Assembly: GCF_923079645.1 (NCBI RefSeq) | Contig: NZ_CAKLPY010000002.1 | Span: 1,116,001-1,180,000, forward strand | Length of the DNA: 64,000 nucleotides | DNA from: Emticicia aquatica | GTDB taxonomy: Bacteria > Bacteroidota > Bacteroidia > Cytophagales > Spirosomataceae | Direction: 5' to 3' | Program-made: the position numbers and the translations under genes | Notes under the pieces: model-generated | Told to the model about the DNA's origin: nothing | The model's database searches: none | The model's input: the letters and a program-made list of their open reading frames with translations, nothing else | Shown: piece after piece, positions 16,698 through 26,149 of the stretch | How positions within the stretch are numbered: the first letter of the stretch is position 1 | Layout: each line of letters starts with the position of its first letter

Positions 16698-17417
16698 ATG
16701 GGAAGAGCGTTTGAATTTAGAAAAGCCCGCAAGATGAAGCGTTGGGGGCAAATGGCAAAAACTTTCACGAGAATTGGTAAAGATATTGCAATGGCCGTAA
16801 AAGCTGGCGGCACTGACCCTGGCAGTAACTCACGTTTGCGAGCTTTAATCCAAAATGCGAAGGCTGCAAATATGCCCAAGGCAACCGTTGATAATGCCAT
16901 CAAGCGTGCTTCGTCGAAAGACCAAGAAGATTACAAAGAGATGGTTTATGAAGGATATGCTCAGCATGGAATTGCGATTTTAGTGGAGTGTACAACCGAT
17001 AATACAAACCGTTCGGTAGCAAATATTCGTAGTTATTTTTCAAAATGTGGCGGCAGTTTGGGTACTTCAGGAATGTTGGACTTTATTTTCGACCGTAAAT
17101 CAGTTTTCAAAATTGCTAATGATGGCAAAACCGACATTGAAGAATTAGAGTTTGAATTAATAGATTTTGGTGCTGAAGAAGTTTTCTTAGACGAAGAAAC
17201 CAATCAAATCAATATTTACGGTGAGTTCACCGCTTTTGGTGCTTTACAAAAACACTTGGAAGAAAAAGGTTTTGAGTTACTTCACTCTGATTTTGAGCGA
17301 GTACCAACTGACACCAAAACGATTACTGACGAGCAAGCGGCTGACGTTGAGAAACTCATCGAAAAGCTTGAAGACGATGACGACGTACAAAACGTTTATC
17401 ATAATATGGTTAACTAA
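16698..17417 (+). CDS. yebC: YebC/PmpR/TACO1-family protein
   Basis: YebC-family proteins have been described as DNA-binding regulators and, more recently, as translation factors that help ribosomes through polyproline or other stalls. The sequence has the signature MGRAFEFRKARKMKRWGQMA, then GGTDPGSNSRLRALIQNAKA and ECTTDNTNRSVANIRSYFSK, and is 239 residues long, typical of the family. It is followed at once by a terminator, so it is probably monocistronic. Confidence 0.95.
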   Translation: MGRAFEFRKARKMKRWGQMAKTFTRIGKDIAMAVKAGGTDPGSNSRLRALIQNAKAANMPKATVDNAIKRASSKDQEDYKEMVYEGYAQHGIAILVECTTDNTNRSVANIRSYFSKCGGSLGTSGMLDFIFDRKSVFKIANDGKTDIEELEFELIDFGAEEVFLDEETNQINIYGEFTAFGALQKHLEEKGFELLHSDFERVPTDTKTITDEQAADVEKLIEKLEDDDDVQNVYHNMVN

Positions 17418-17439
17418 TTGTGTCAAAATCAAGATATAC

Positions 17440-17470
17440 AATAGCCTCTTAATTGAGGCTATTTTTTTTA
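17440..17470 (+). terminator. Terminator after yebC
   Basis: AATAGCCTC (17440-17448) pairs with GAGGCTATT (17455-17463) across a 6-nt loop, and a T-run follows. It isolates yebC from the next gene. Confidence 0.88.
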
Positions 17471-17477
17471 ATTTGCT

Positions 17478-18869
17478 ATGAAAAGAACCTTTTTTTTGCT
17501 CTTTTTTGTAAATATCAAGATTTTTGCTCAACAAATTTCGGCAGATTCATTACGGCTTGATATTGAGCGAAGTCTGAATTATTTGGTAGAAAAACAATGT
17601 ACACAAACCATTGAAGGCAAACAATATGCGGGCGAATGGGAGGCCTTTATGCAGATGAAAGGGTTCTTTTTTTTGCTCGGAAGTAAAAATAAATACCGAG
17701 ATTCAAACTGCTTTACGATGGCTGGAATTCATAATATTCTAGCCGAAATGTACTTAGCTGATACGTCAAAAAAAGAGATTTTGCCAATGCTTCAAAAGGT
17801 TTATCCTGAAATTTTGACTTACGCTACACCAACACCAATTGGGAATCAATTTAATTTTTGGAAAAATCTTCCGCCTATTCGAGACCTTCGCTGGGGCAAA
17901 GAACCCAATCCTGTACCTTTGGGAAGACGACCGACAAATTTTGCGATGGATGAGCGATTTATCAATAATGCCGCCAATGTTGCGAATGATGCCGATGACA
18001 CCGCTTTGGGAAATTTGGCAATTTGGTATCACCAAAAGATTTTTGGTAAAAACGATTCCATCAAACCAATTAAATATTCAATTTTTGACCAATATCTTGA
18101 CAAAGACCGCCAAAACCGCCATTGGTATAATTATCTTTTTCATGGTTTCAAAAAATCTGGTGCTTACATGACTTGGCTTGCACAAGAGTCAACGTTTGAA
18201 AATTGGCGTTTTCATAAAAATGTAGCTCATAATCTCGTTTTTTTCTTGCCATTTAGTATTTGTTACCCACATCCTTATGTGCCGTATATTCCGTGGGGAA
18301 CAAACGATGTTGATGTTGTGGTCAATGCCAATATTTTGACCTATTTAACAAAAAACGGTTCGCTCGCCAAAAGCAAAGGCAGCGATGCCGCCCACAAACT
18401 CATTGAAAAACACACCAAACGTGGACATTGGAGCATGATGGGAATTTATTATCCTAATCGTTATCATTTTCATTTTGCGGTCAGTCGTGCCGTCGCCGCT
18501 GGCGATAAAGCTTTATTAACAACAGCCCAATTACTTGTGAAACATTTATCTGAAACCCAAAATCCCGACGGCAGTTATGATAGTTGGAAACGAGTAAATA
18601 AACGAGACATTCTGCAATCTACTACTTACGCTGTTTTATCAATGCTTTATTTGAAAGAATCGGGCGTTGAAGTACCACAAACTTTGATTGATAAATCGGT
18701 CTTTTTTTTACAAAATCAAAAGAAAATTGAGAAAAGTCAAGTATTTTGGAAAGGTGGCGTGTTTTTTTCTGGTGGAACGGTGGTTAGAAATATCCTTTAT
18801 TTTACTTCTGATGCTTACACAACGGCTTTGGTCGCAATGACTTTCCAAAAATATCTGAATGTTCGGTAA
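17478..18869 (+). CDS. Secreted alpha/alpha-toroid protein with class II terpene-cyclase-like DxDD motif
   Basis: A signal peptide (MKRTFFLLFFVNIKIFAQ) precedes a 445-residue helical protein. DADDTA (residues 171-176) matches the DxDDTA catalytic-acid motif of class II terpene cyclases such as squalene-hopene cyclase. A similar segment, TNDVDVVVNAN, follows at 275-285. QNPDGSYDSW at 361-370 resembles a QW repeat of the same fold. An enzyme of isoprenoid cyclisation would normally not be exported, so this may be a toroid-fold protein with another role. It starts just after the yebC terminator and leads a possible three-gene unit with the serine hydrolase and the SDR downstream. Confidence 0.65.
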   Translation: MKRTFFLLFFVNIKIFAQQISADSLRLDIERSLNYLVEKQCTQTIEGKQYAGEWEAFMQMKGFFFLLGSKNKYRDSNCFTMAGIHNILAEMYLADTSKKEILPMLQKVYPEILTYATPTPIGNQFNFWKNLPPIRDLRWGKEPNPVPLGRRPTNFAMDERFINNAANVANDADDTALGNLAIWYHQKIFGKNDSIKPIKYSIFDQYLDKDRQNRHWYNYLFHGFKKSGAYMTWLAQESTFENWRFHKNVAHNLVFFLPFSICYPHPYVPYIPWGTNDVDVVVNANILTYLTKNGSLAKSKGSDAAHKLIEKHTKRGHWSMMGIYYPNRYHFHFAVSRAVAAGDKALLTTAQLLVKHLSETQNPDGSYDSWKRVNKRDILQSTTYAVLSMLYLKESGVEVPQTLIDKSVFFLQNQKKIEKSQVFWKGGVFFSGGTVVRNILYFTSDAYTTALVAMTFQKYLNVR

Positions 18870-18956
18870 TTCCTCCGCTCAAACAATGTTTTGTGTTTTC
18901 CTGTAAATACAATAAATTTACACAAAACAGCAATAATTCATCTTCATTCTATCAAT

Positions 18957-20528
18957 ATGAAACAACTCAACACATTCTTCAAAACAACACTTTCTCTTTT
19001 TATTCTGACGTTAAGCGTTTTTTCGAGCCAAGCCCAAACAATTACTTCGACCGAAATTGATGCTTTGGTTGAACGAACGCTCAAAACGTTCGATGTACCA
19101 GGAATAGCCGTAGCGGTTATCAAAGACGACAAAGTGATTCATGCCAAAGGTTATGGCGTTCGTTCGTTAAAAACCATGCAAAAAGTAGATGAAAATACAC
19201 TTTTTGGCGTAGCCTCAAATAGTAAAGCTTATACAGCGGCAGCTTTGGGAATGTTGGTTGATGAAAAAAAACTCAAATGGGACGATAAAGTGACCGACTA
19301 TATTCCAGAGTTTAAAATGTATAATCCTTTTGTGACTGAAGAATTTACGATAAAAGACTTGTTGACGCACCGTAGCGGTTTGGGTTTAGGTGCAGGCGAT
19401 TTGATGATGTGGCCAGATTCGAGTAATTTCACCAAAGCAGATATAATTCATAACTTACGTTTCTTAAAACCCGTTTCGAGTTTCCGTACCAAATACGACT
19501 ACGACAATAACCTTTATATCATTGCTGGCGAAGTTGTGGCAAGAGTTGCGGGCATTTCTTGGGAAGAATTTATCGAAACACGCATCATGCAAGTACTTGG
19601 CATGAATAAAAGTGCTGCATCGTTGAGCAGATTAAAAGATAAATCGAATGTAATTGACCCGCACGCACCTGTCAATGGAAAAGTGCAAGCCATTGGGATT
19701 GATTGGAGCGAAACTGCTAATGCTGCTGGTGGAATTTATAGCAGCGTTTCGGATATGAGTAAATGGGTTATTGCACAAATCAACGGAGGAAAATATGGTG
19801 ACGGTTCAAAAAGACTTTTTAGTAACGAAGTACACGAAGAAATGTGGTCGCCTCAAACAATTATTCCTGTGCGAGGTTCAACGCCTTATAATACACACTT
19901 TTCAAGCTACGGTTTAGGTTGGTTTTTGAGCGATGTAAAAGGCTATAAACAAGTCACTCATACAGGCGGACTGGCAGGAATTGTGACACAAGTTACGATT
20001 TTGCCCGAATTGAAATTAGGTATTATCGTATTTACTAATCAACAAGTTGGAGCGGCGTTTACGGCAATTACAAATACAATTAAAGATAGCTATTTGGGAA
20101 TGCCAAAAGTTGACCGTGTAGCCGAATATCATGCCCGTGTTGTAGCAGGAAATGAAAATGCCAAGAAAATTACAGACCAAATTTGGGCTGCTATTGATGC
20201 TCAACAAAAGAATTCAACAAAAATTGACCTTAATCAATTCGTTGGCGTTTTCCGTGATGCTTGGTTTGGCGATGTAACTATTTCGTTGAAAAATGGCAAA
20301 TTGATGTTTGATTCAAAACGTTCGCCACGACTTTCTGGTGAAATGCTCTATTATAAAGGCAATACTTTTGTAGCCAAGTGGAAAGACAGAAGCCTTGATG
20401 CAGACGCTTTTGTAAAATTCAATTTAGATACTGAAGGTAAGGCATCAGGAATTACAATGGAAGCTATTTCGCCATTAACCGATTTTAGCTTCGATTTTCA
20501 AGATTTAGAGTTTCATGTTGTGAAATAA
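18957..20528 (+). CDS. Secreted serine hydrolase, class C beta-lactamase family
   Basis: A signal peptide (MKQLNTFFKTTLSLFILTLS... SQAQ) is followed by a beta-lactamase/transpeptidase-like domain. The catalytic SxxK is Ser87-Asn-Ser-Lys90 (GVASNSKA), the second motif is YDN in YDYDNNLY, and the third is HTGG. About 100 C-terminal residues form a DUF3471-like beta domain. Such proteins are often esterases or peptidases on peptidoglycan-like or ester substrates, not true beta-lactamases. ATG 18957 is chosen because the signal peptide begins there, not at 18891. It lies 87 nt after the toroid gene and 47 nt before the SDR. Confidence 0.87.
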   Translation: MKQLNTFFKTTLSLFILTLSVFSSQAQTITSTEIDALVERTLKTFDVPGIAVAVIKDDKVIHAKGYGVRSLKTMQKVDENTLFGVASNSKAYTAAALGMLVDEKKLKWDDKVTDYIPEFKMYNPFVTEEFTIKDLLTHRSGLGLGAGDLMMWPDSSNFTKADIIHNLRFLKPVSSFRTKYDYDNNLYIIAGEVVARVAGISWEEFIETRIMQVLGMNKSAASLSRLKDKSNVIDPHAPVNGKVQAIGIDWSETANAAGGIYSSVSDMSKWVIAQINGGKYGDGSKRLFSNEVHEEMWSPQTIIPVRGSTPYNTHFSSYGLGWFLSDVKGYKQVTHTGGLAGIVTQVTILPELKLGIIVFTNQQVGAAFTAITNTIKDSYLGMPKVDRVAEYHARVVAGNENAKKITDQIWAAIDAQQKNSTKIDLNQFVGVFRDAWFGDVTISLKNGKLMFDSKRSPRLSGEMLYYKGNTFVAKWKDRSLDADAFVKFNLDTEGKASGITMEAISPLTDFSFDFQDLEFHVVK

Positions 20529-20575
20529 TTTAGACACATTTATTCAACCTTTATTAAAAATTGACCATCAATCAA

Positions 20576-21358
20576 ATGAATCTTAATTTATCAGAAAAAA
20601 TAATTATTGTATCTGGCGGTGCAAAAGGAATTGGCGAAGGTATCGTGAAAGTACTTGCCAACGAAGGTGCGATTGCGGTAATTATTGGCAGAAATGAACA
20701 TGACAATTTGAAATTAGTTAACGAAATTGAGCAATTAGGACAAAAATGTTACCAAGTAGTTGCCGAACTTTCACAACCTGCCGAATGCGAAAAAGCAATC
20801 AAGGAAGTAGTTGAAAAATTTGGCAGAATTGATGGATTAGTCAACAATGCAGGTGTAAACGATGGAGTTGGCTTGGAAAATGGTAATTATGAGCGATTTA
20901 TGGAATCGTTGCACAAAAACTTAGTTCATTACTATTTGTTGGTTCACCATGCTTTGCCCTTCTTAAAAACATCAAAAGGCTCGATTGTAAATATTGGTTC
21001 AAAAACTGCAGAAACTGGTCAAGGAGGAACTTCAGCCTATGCCGCCGCAAATGGAGGGCGAAGTGCATTAACCCGTGAATGGGCCGTCGAATTATTGCCT
21101 TACGGAATTCGGGTAAATTCATTAATTGTTGCCGAATGTTTTACACCACTTTACGAAAAATGGATTCAAACATTGCCAAATCCAGCAGAAACTTTGGAAA
21201 AAATTAACTCAAAAATTCCTTTAGGCAATCGTATGACAACAGCTGAAGAAATTGCGAATATGGTTGTTTTTCTTCTTTCTGATAAATCAAGTCATACAAC
21301 TGGGCAATTAATTCATGTTGATGGTGGTTATGTGCATTTGGATAGAGCTTTGCTTTAA
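20576..21358 (+). CDS. SDR-family oxidoreductase with YxxxN in place of YxxxK
   Basis: This is a short-chain dehydrogenase of classical length (260 aa). The nucleotide-binding SGGAKGIGEG (residues 13-22) and structural NNAG (90-93) are present, as are Ser142 and Tyr155. The catalytic Lys four residues after Tyr is Asn159 here (YAAAN), a change that should weaken or alter catalysis. The rest of the sequence resembles sugar or alcohol dehydrogenases of the L-fucose/L-rhamnose dehydrogenase-like group. I use ATG 20576; a TTG at 20561 is in frame. The substrate is unknown. Confidence 0.85.
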   Translation: MNLNLSEKIIIVSGGAKGIGEGIVKVLANEGAIAVIIGRNEHDNLKLVNEIEQLGQKCYQVVAELSQPAECEKAIKEVVEKFGRIDGLVNNAGVNDGVGLENGNYERFMESLHKNLVHYYLLVHHALPFLKTSKGSIVNIGSKTAETGQGGTSAYAAANGGRSALTREWAVELLPYGIRVNSLIVAECFTPLYEKWIQTLPNPAETLEKINSKIPLGNRMTTAEEIANMVVFLLSDKSSHTTGQLIHVDGGYVHLDRALL

Positions 21359-21431
21359 AAAAACATTTGACCATTAAATTATAGTTGTTTTCTCTTAAAA
21401 GTCGTGACTCATATTTCTTTGAAATGAAGAC

Positions 21432-21473
21432 AACAAAAAGCGGTTAGAAAATATTTTCTAACCGCTTTTTGTT
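21432..21473. terminator. Bidirectional terminator, SDR / M1 peptidase
   Basis: A perfect 42-bp palindrome (two 21-bp arms) with a GCGG core and A/T ends separates the convergent SDR and M1 peptidase genes. It is the longest perfect inverted repeat I found in the window. Confidence 0.9.
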
Positions 21474-21500
21474 ATTAACGCAACTTCAAATTAAATAATA

Positions 21501-23924
21501 TTAATTTTTACCACTTGTTTGTGTTCCAGCTGGTTGGCTTTGTTTCGCTTGTTGCATTGGGTTTTGACCTTGCGGACGGAACGAACCTTGTTTGAAAGCT
21601 TGGAATTTAGTTGGTTTTTCTGGTTCACGAGGGAACGCATTATTATCAGTGTCAATATCAGCAATTTCGTAGAAAGGGTCAAGTGTAAACTTGGTTACTT
21701 TCTTCGTAGTTGGGATTGTTTTTTTCACTTCTTTATCATTCAAACGCCATATTTCTGCAGGAATTCTTACGATTTCGCTTGTTCCATCTTCATAATCCAT
21801 TTTGATGATTACAGGCATTGGTAATCCTCCTTTATTTTTCACTTTTACTACATAATAGTTCTTGCCCGACTCCAATAATTTACGTTCGTCTTCGCTCAAG
21901 CTTGATTTATATTGCTCTGATTTTTGCTTATCCGATGCCGTTACAGCGTATCTATCATAAGAGTTGTAAAAATCACGCATGGTAGAATCAGCTTCCACAA
22001 CTGTTTGTTTAATATCAGTTTGGTTACGAATATTACTCAATGTTTGTTTTTTCGCTTCTGCATCTGCTTTTTCGGCTGCTTTTTTTGCAATTGGGTCTTG
22101 ATTATCGGCAGCATACCATTCTACTTCGGCTAAATCTTGGTCGGCAGGCTCAACGCCATAAAACCAACCTTTCCAGAACCAATCTAAATCAACACCTGAA
22201 GCATCTTCCATTGTACGGAAGAAATCGGCAGGAGTCGGCGATTTGAAAGCCCAACGGCGAGCATATTCTTTGAAAGCATAATCAAATAACTCTCGTCCCA
22301 TAACGGTTTCACGCAAGATATTTAAACCTGTTGCTGGTTTTGCATAAGCATTTGGTCCAAACGCCATAATATTGTCCGAACTCGACATAATTGGCACTTG
22401 TTGAGTTTTATCGGTTTTCATATAAGGTACAATATTTTGTGGCTCACCACGGCGAGAAGGGAAGTTTCTATCCCACTCTTGCTCAGCCAAATATTGACAG
22501 AAAGTATTCAAACCTTCATCCATCCAAGACCATTGACGCTCATCTGTATTAACAATCATTGGGAAGAAATTGTGTCCAACTTCGTGGATAATTACGCCAA
22601 TCATACCTGCTTTTGTTCCTTCAGAATAAGTGCCATCTGCTTCTGGACGCCCTCCATTAAACGAAATCATTGGATATTCCATTCCTCCGCCAGCAGTTGC
22701 ATGACAAGATATTGCCACAGGATAAGGATATTGAACCGTACGATTTCCGTAGCTTCTCAAGGTATGTTCAACAGTACGAGTTGAGTATTGTCCCCAAAGT
22801 GGATTTCCTTCTTTTGAATAGAATGACATACTCCAAATCTTACGTCCATTATTATAAATATCTGTTTGCATGGCATCCCAAATAAATTTACGAGACGACG
22901 TAAACGCGAAATCACGTACATTGGTTGCTTTATAAATCCATGTTTTCTTACCAGTTGGCTTGGCTTTTTCTGCTGCAACTGCCTCTTCTTGCGTTACAAT
23001 TACAACAGGCGTTTTAGAGTTAGCTGCTTGTTGTAATCTTTTCGCTTGTGTAGCGGAAAGTACTTTGTCATAATTTTGGCATTCGCCTGTTGCTCCAACA
23101 ATGTGGTCATTTGGCACCGTAATTTCTACTTTATAATCACCGAAAGGAAGTGTAAATTCTCCTTGTCCCAAGAATTGTTTGTGTTGCCAACCGTTTACAT
23201 CATCATAAACTGCCATACGAGGAAACCAGTGAGCGATGAAATAGTTATAGTTACCATCTTTTGGAAAAAACTCCATTCCCGAACGGCCATAATAATTGGT
23301 GATATTATAATTCCAATCAATACGGAATGCGTAAGACAAACCTGGTTTCAATGGTGTAGGAATCTCAATACGCATCATTGTGTTATTGATGGTATATTTC
23401 AAATCTGCACCTGTTTTAGCATCTTTCACGACCGTAATTTTATAGCCGTATTCTTTATCGCCCGAGATTCCACCAAAAACCGATGAAGGAGCATTTACAT
23501 TTTGAAGTGCATTAAACGACATTCCTTGTGCATCAACGCCGCCAGTTTTTGTCATGGCATTAATTGACGATTTTTCAAATAAATTTTGGTCCAATTGTAA
23601 CCACAAATAACGTAACTCATCAGGTGATTTATTGGTATATGTAATCACTTCCGTTCCAATGATTTTTTGATTAGCATCATCTAATTCTGCTTTGATGTCA
23701 TAATCAGCTTTTTGTTGCCAATAATCTTTTCCTGGAGCACCCGATGCTGTACGATAAGTATTTGGCGTTGGAAGCTCTGTTCCCATTTGTTCAAAACGGG
23801 TATTTGCATTATATTGATTACCACCTTGTTGGGCAAACGAAAATAATGCTTGAAGAATCAAAAGTGTAGCGAAAAGGAGTTCTGTTACTCGAAACGCTCT
23901 ACCTAATACTGATAGTTTTTTCAT
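21501..23924 (-). CDS. Secreted M1-family metallopeptidase
   Basis: A signal peptide ending near FSFAQQ is followed by an M1 aminopeptidase-type protein. The exopeptidase-like motif GGMEYP lies at 413-418, and the zinc site is HEVGH (447-451) with Glu470 in SWMDEGLNTF. The N-terminal beta domain contains the stretch LRYLWLQLDQN. The C-terminal 60 residues (EPEKPTKFQAFKQGS...) are Gln/Pro-rich and probably disordered. The gene probably encodes an extracytoplasmic peptidase that trims or degrades peptides. A -7 element lies just upstream. Confidence 0.92.
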   Translation of the reverse strand: MKKLSVLGRAFRVTELLFATLLILQALFSFAQQGGNQYNANTRFEQMGTELPTPNTYRTASGAPGKDYWQQKADYDIKAELDDANQKIIGTEVITYTNKSPDELRYLWLQLDQNLFEKSSINAMTKTGGVDAQGMSFNALQNVNAPSSVFGGISGDKEYGYKITVVKDAKTGADLKYTINNTMMRIEIPTPLKPGLSYAFRIDWNYNITNYYGRSGMEFFPKDGNYNYFIAHWFPRMAVYDDVNGWQHKQFLGQGEFTLPFGDYKVEITVPNDHIVGATGECQNYDKVLSATQAKRLQQAANSKTPVVIVTQEEAVAAEKAKPTGKKTWIYKATNVRDFAFTSSRKFIWDAMQTDIYNNGRKIWSMSFYSKEGNPLWGQYSTRTVEHTLRSYGNRTVQYPYPVAISCHATAGGGMEYPMISFNGGRPEADGTYSEGTKAGMIGVIIHEVGHNFFPMIVNTDERQWSWMDEGLNTFCQYLAEQEWDRNFPSRRGEPQNIVPYMKTDKTQQVPIMSSSDNIMAFGPNAYAKPATGLNILRETVMGRELFDYAFKEYARRWAFKSPTPADFFRTMEDASGVDLDWFWKGWFYGVEPADQDLAEVEWYAADNQDPIAKKAAEKADAEAKKQTLSNIRNQTDIKQTVVEADSTMRDFYNSYDRYAVTASDKQKSEQYKSSLSEDERKLLESGKNYYVVKVKNKGGLPMPVIIKMDYEDGTSEIVRIPAEIWRLNDKEVKKTIPTTKKVTKFTLDPFYEIADIDTDNNAFPREPEKPTKFQAFKQGSFRPQGQNPMQQAKQSQPAGTQTSGKN

Positions 23925-23952
23925 AAAACATGATGAAGGGTTAGTAAAAAAA

Positions 23953-23960
23953 CAAATATA
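23953..23960 (-). promoter_or_regulatory. Candidate promoter of the M1 peptidase gene
   Basis: The minus strand reads TATATTTG, matching TAnnTTTG, about 30 nt before the start codon at 23924. Confidence 0.45.
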
Positions 23961-24025
23961 AATAATTAAGAAGTATTATTTACTCAAAATGAGGCATTTA
24001 TGAATTTTTTGAGACGATTGAGCCT

Positions 24026-24478
24026 TTATTTTCGACGAGGCTTAAAAGGCACAGCAGCAACCACAGCAATTTGGATATTTGCCCCACCTGGCAGATTTGC
24101 TACCCCAACTGTGGTTCGTGCAGGAAAATCACCAGTAAAATACCTTCCGTAAATCTCATTAACTTTGGCAAAGTTACCGATGTCTTTGATATAAATCGTT
24201 GTATTTACAATATCACTCAGCTTTGCTCCTGCGGCCTCAACAACAGCTTGGATGTTTTCCATGATGCGAATAGTTTCTGGCTCAATTCCTCCTTCAACCA
24301 ATTTTTTGGTGGCTGGGTCAAGTCCAATTTGTCCTGCAACAAAAAGCAATCCATTCGATTTCACGCCTTGGCTATAAGGTGCAATTGGTACGGGAGCTTT
24401 ATCGGTTTTAACAATTTCTTTGTGTTGAGCAAACACAAGATTTGATACAAAAAGCAAACATAAACACACTTTTTTCAT
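24026..24478 (-). CDS. RidA-family protein with signal peptide
   Basis: RidA proteins hydrolyse reactive enamine/imine intermediates. The conserved core is present: APYSQGVKSNGLLFVAGQIG and FPARTTVGVANLP, with Arg121 as the catalytic Arg. Unusually the protein begins with a signal peptide (MKKVCLCLLFVSNLVFAQ), so it should act outside the cytoplasm. The length is 150 residues, the extra 20 or so being the signal. It is on the same strand as the M1 peptidase, about 100 nt upstream. Confidence 0.9.
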   Translation of the reverse strand: MKKVCLCLLFVSNLVFAQHKEIVKTDKAPVPIAPYSQGVKSNGLLFVAGQIGLDPATKKLVEGGIEPETIRIMENIQAVVEAAGAKLSDIVNTTIYIKDIGNFAKVNEIYGRYFTGDFPARTTVGVANLPGGANIQIAVVAAVPFKPRRK

Positions 24479-24588
24479 ATTTTCTTTGTTTTGGATGAAG
24501 AAATAAACGTCCTACTCTTATGCAATATAATAGGAAAATTTGAAATTTTAGAAGCCTCTTACTTATACAATTTTGACATTTAAAAAAC

Positions 24589-24628
24589 AAACGAGGCATA
24601 ACCCACAAAAATGAATCATGCCTCGTTT
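24589..24628 (-). terminator. Terminator of the sugar transporter gene
   Basis: AAACGAGGCAT (24589-24599) pairs with ATGCCTCGTTT (24618-24628). On the minus strand a T-rich tract follows, just past the transporter stop. Confidence 0.8.
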
Positions 24629-24649
24629 TAAACTAAAATATGTTAAATC

Positions 24650-25999
24650 TCAATTATATCTCTTCTCAATTTCTTCCAAACTCATGCCTTTTGTTTCAAA
24701 AACAATGTATTTGGCGAAAAGCAAACCGAGTAACACAACCGTCATATAAATACCAAAAATACCGCCATTTGTGCCGAGCGATGTTGCCGCCAAAATCGGA
24801 AATGAGTAAGCCACACCCGCATCAAAAAGCCAGTGATTGAAACTTCCCATACTCGAAGCAAAGCCCCTGATTTTGAGTGGATAAATCTCCGAAATCAATA
24901 ACCAACCCAATGGCCCAAGGCTAATTGCAAAGAAAATAATATATACATAAACACCGCCCACGAGCATTATTTTTTGCAATTCTGGACTAAGCGAATCTTT
25001 CATATAAAATGCCAAACCAACGGTTGCTAAACAAATAGCCGTTCCGATAAGCCCTGTATAGAGAATTTGTTTTCTACCAAATTTATCCAAAATCAAAATT
25101 GCTCCAAAAGTTGTCAAAGCGTTGATAACCCCAACCCCAACCGTTGCTAAAGCAGCTGTACTGCCATCAGGAAAAACATTTTTAAAAATATCTGTGGAGA
25201 AGTAAATAATCGCATTAATTCCTGAAAACTGTTGAATGAAAAAAATACCGATTCCGATAAACAACGGAATACGTAAACGCTTACTAAACAGCATTCTCCA
25301 GTCGCCTTTGTTGTGTTTTTCGTCTTCGATAATTTGTCGAGTTTGGGCAACTTCTAATATTGCTTGCTCAGGTGTTCGCAAACGATTCAAGACTTCAAGA
25401 GCTTCAGCATCACGACCTTTACCAATCAACCAACGAGGGCTTTCTGGCACAAAAAACATTCCGACCATCAAAACTGCCGCAGGAATAAAACCTGTCCAAA
25501 ACATACTTCTCCAACCATCTTCTTTGTCGGCAAAGAAATATCCAACTACATAGGAAAGCAAAATTCCGAGCGTAATTGCCAATTGAAAGAAAGTCACCAA
25601 TTTTCCTCTTTTATCAGTTGGGGCAATTTCTGCCAAATAAAGCGGCACTGTTGATGCAACAATACCAATAGCCAAACCCAAAAATAAACGTCCAATAATC
25701 AAAAAAGTAACCGTTGGAGCAATAGCTGTAAGAATCGAACCGACAACAAACACCAAAGAGGCTATAATATTAATTTTTTTTCGACCGAGTAAATCAGTCA
25801 AAGGACCACTAATAAAAGGGCCAGCCATACCACCAAACAAAACGGCACTCACAATAAAGCCTTCTGTTTCGGGGCTTGGTTGAAATTTTGCACGAAGTTG
25901 AGGCAAAGCAACATTGATAACACCTGTATCAAAGCCAAAAAGTAAGCCGCCTGTTGCAGCAACAGCAGCAATAAAATAAAGAAGCGAGTTTTTATTCAT
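24650..25999 (-). CDS. Sugar porter, major facilitator superfamily (XylE-like)
   Basis: This is a 12-helix sugar:proton symporter of 449 residues. Family signatures include FGFDTGVINVALPQL in helix 1, GPLTDLLGRKKIN in the loop after helix 2, YLAEIAPTDKRGKL after helix 4, and PESPRWLIGKGRDAEALEVL after helix 6. These fit the XylE/GalP/AraE branch (pentose or hexose uptake). The exact sugar cannot be decided. It is divergent from recF, and the C-terminus FETKGMSLEEIEKRY is typical of the family. Confidence 0.93.
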   Translation of the reverse strand: MNKNSLLYFIAAVAATGGLLFGFDTGVINVALPQLRAKFQPSPETEGFIVSAVLFGGMAGPFISGPLTDLLGRKKINIIASLVFVVGSILTAIAPTVTFLIIGRLFLGLAIGIVASTVPLYLAEIAPTDKRGKLVTFFQLAITLGILLSYVVGYFFADKEDGWRSMFWTGFIPAAVLMVGMFFVPESPRWLIGKGRDAEALEVLNRLRTPEQAILEVAQTRQIIEDEKHNKGDWRMLFSKRLRIPLFIGIGIFFIQQFSGINAIIYFSTDIFKNVFPDGSTAALATVGVGVINALTTFGAILILDKFGRKQILYTGLIGTAICLATVGLAFYMKDSLSPELQKIMLVGGVYVYIIFFAISLGPLGWLLISEIYPLKIRGFASSMGSFNHWLFDAGVAYSFPILAATSLGTNGGIFGIYMTVVLLGLLFAKYIVFETKGMSLEEIEKRYN

Positions 26000-26149
26000 C
26001 AGAACAATTAATAGGTTAAGTAAGTATTAGGATTACAAATAAACTAAACTTTAGTGAAAAATGCCTAATTTCGTAGCACAGAATATGTTATGTTAAGTCA
26101 GTTTTTTACAAACGAGTGAATTTACTGCGGCAGGACGAAAAACAAAACG

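Noticed and set aside
23046..23486. Cys-rich antisense frame inside the M1 peptidase gene
   Set aside because: It lies fully opposite a strongly conserved coding region and resembles no family.
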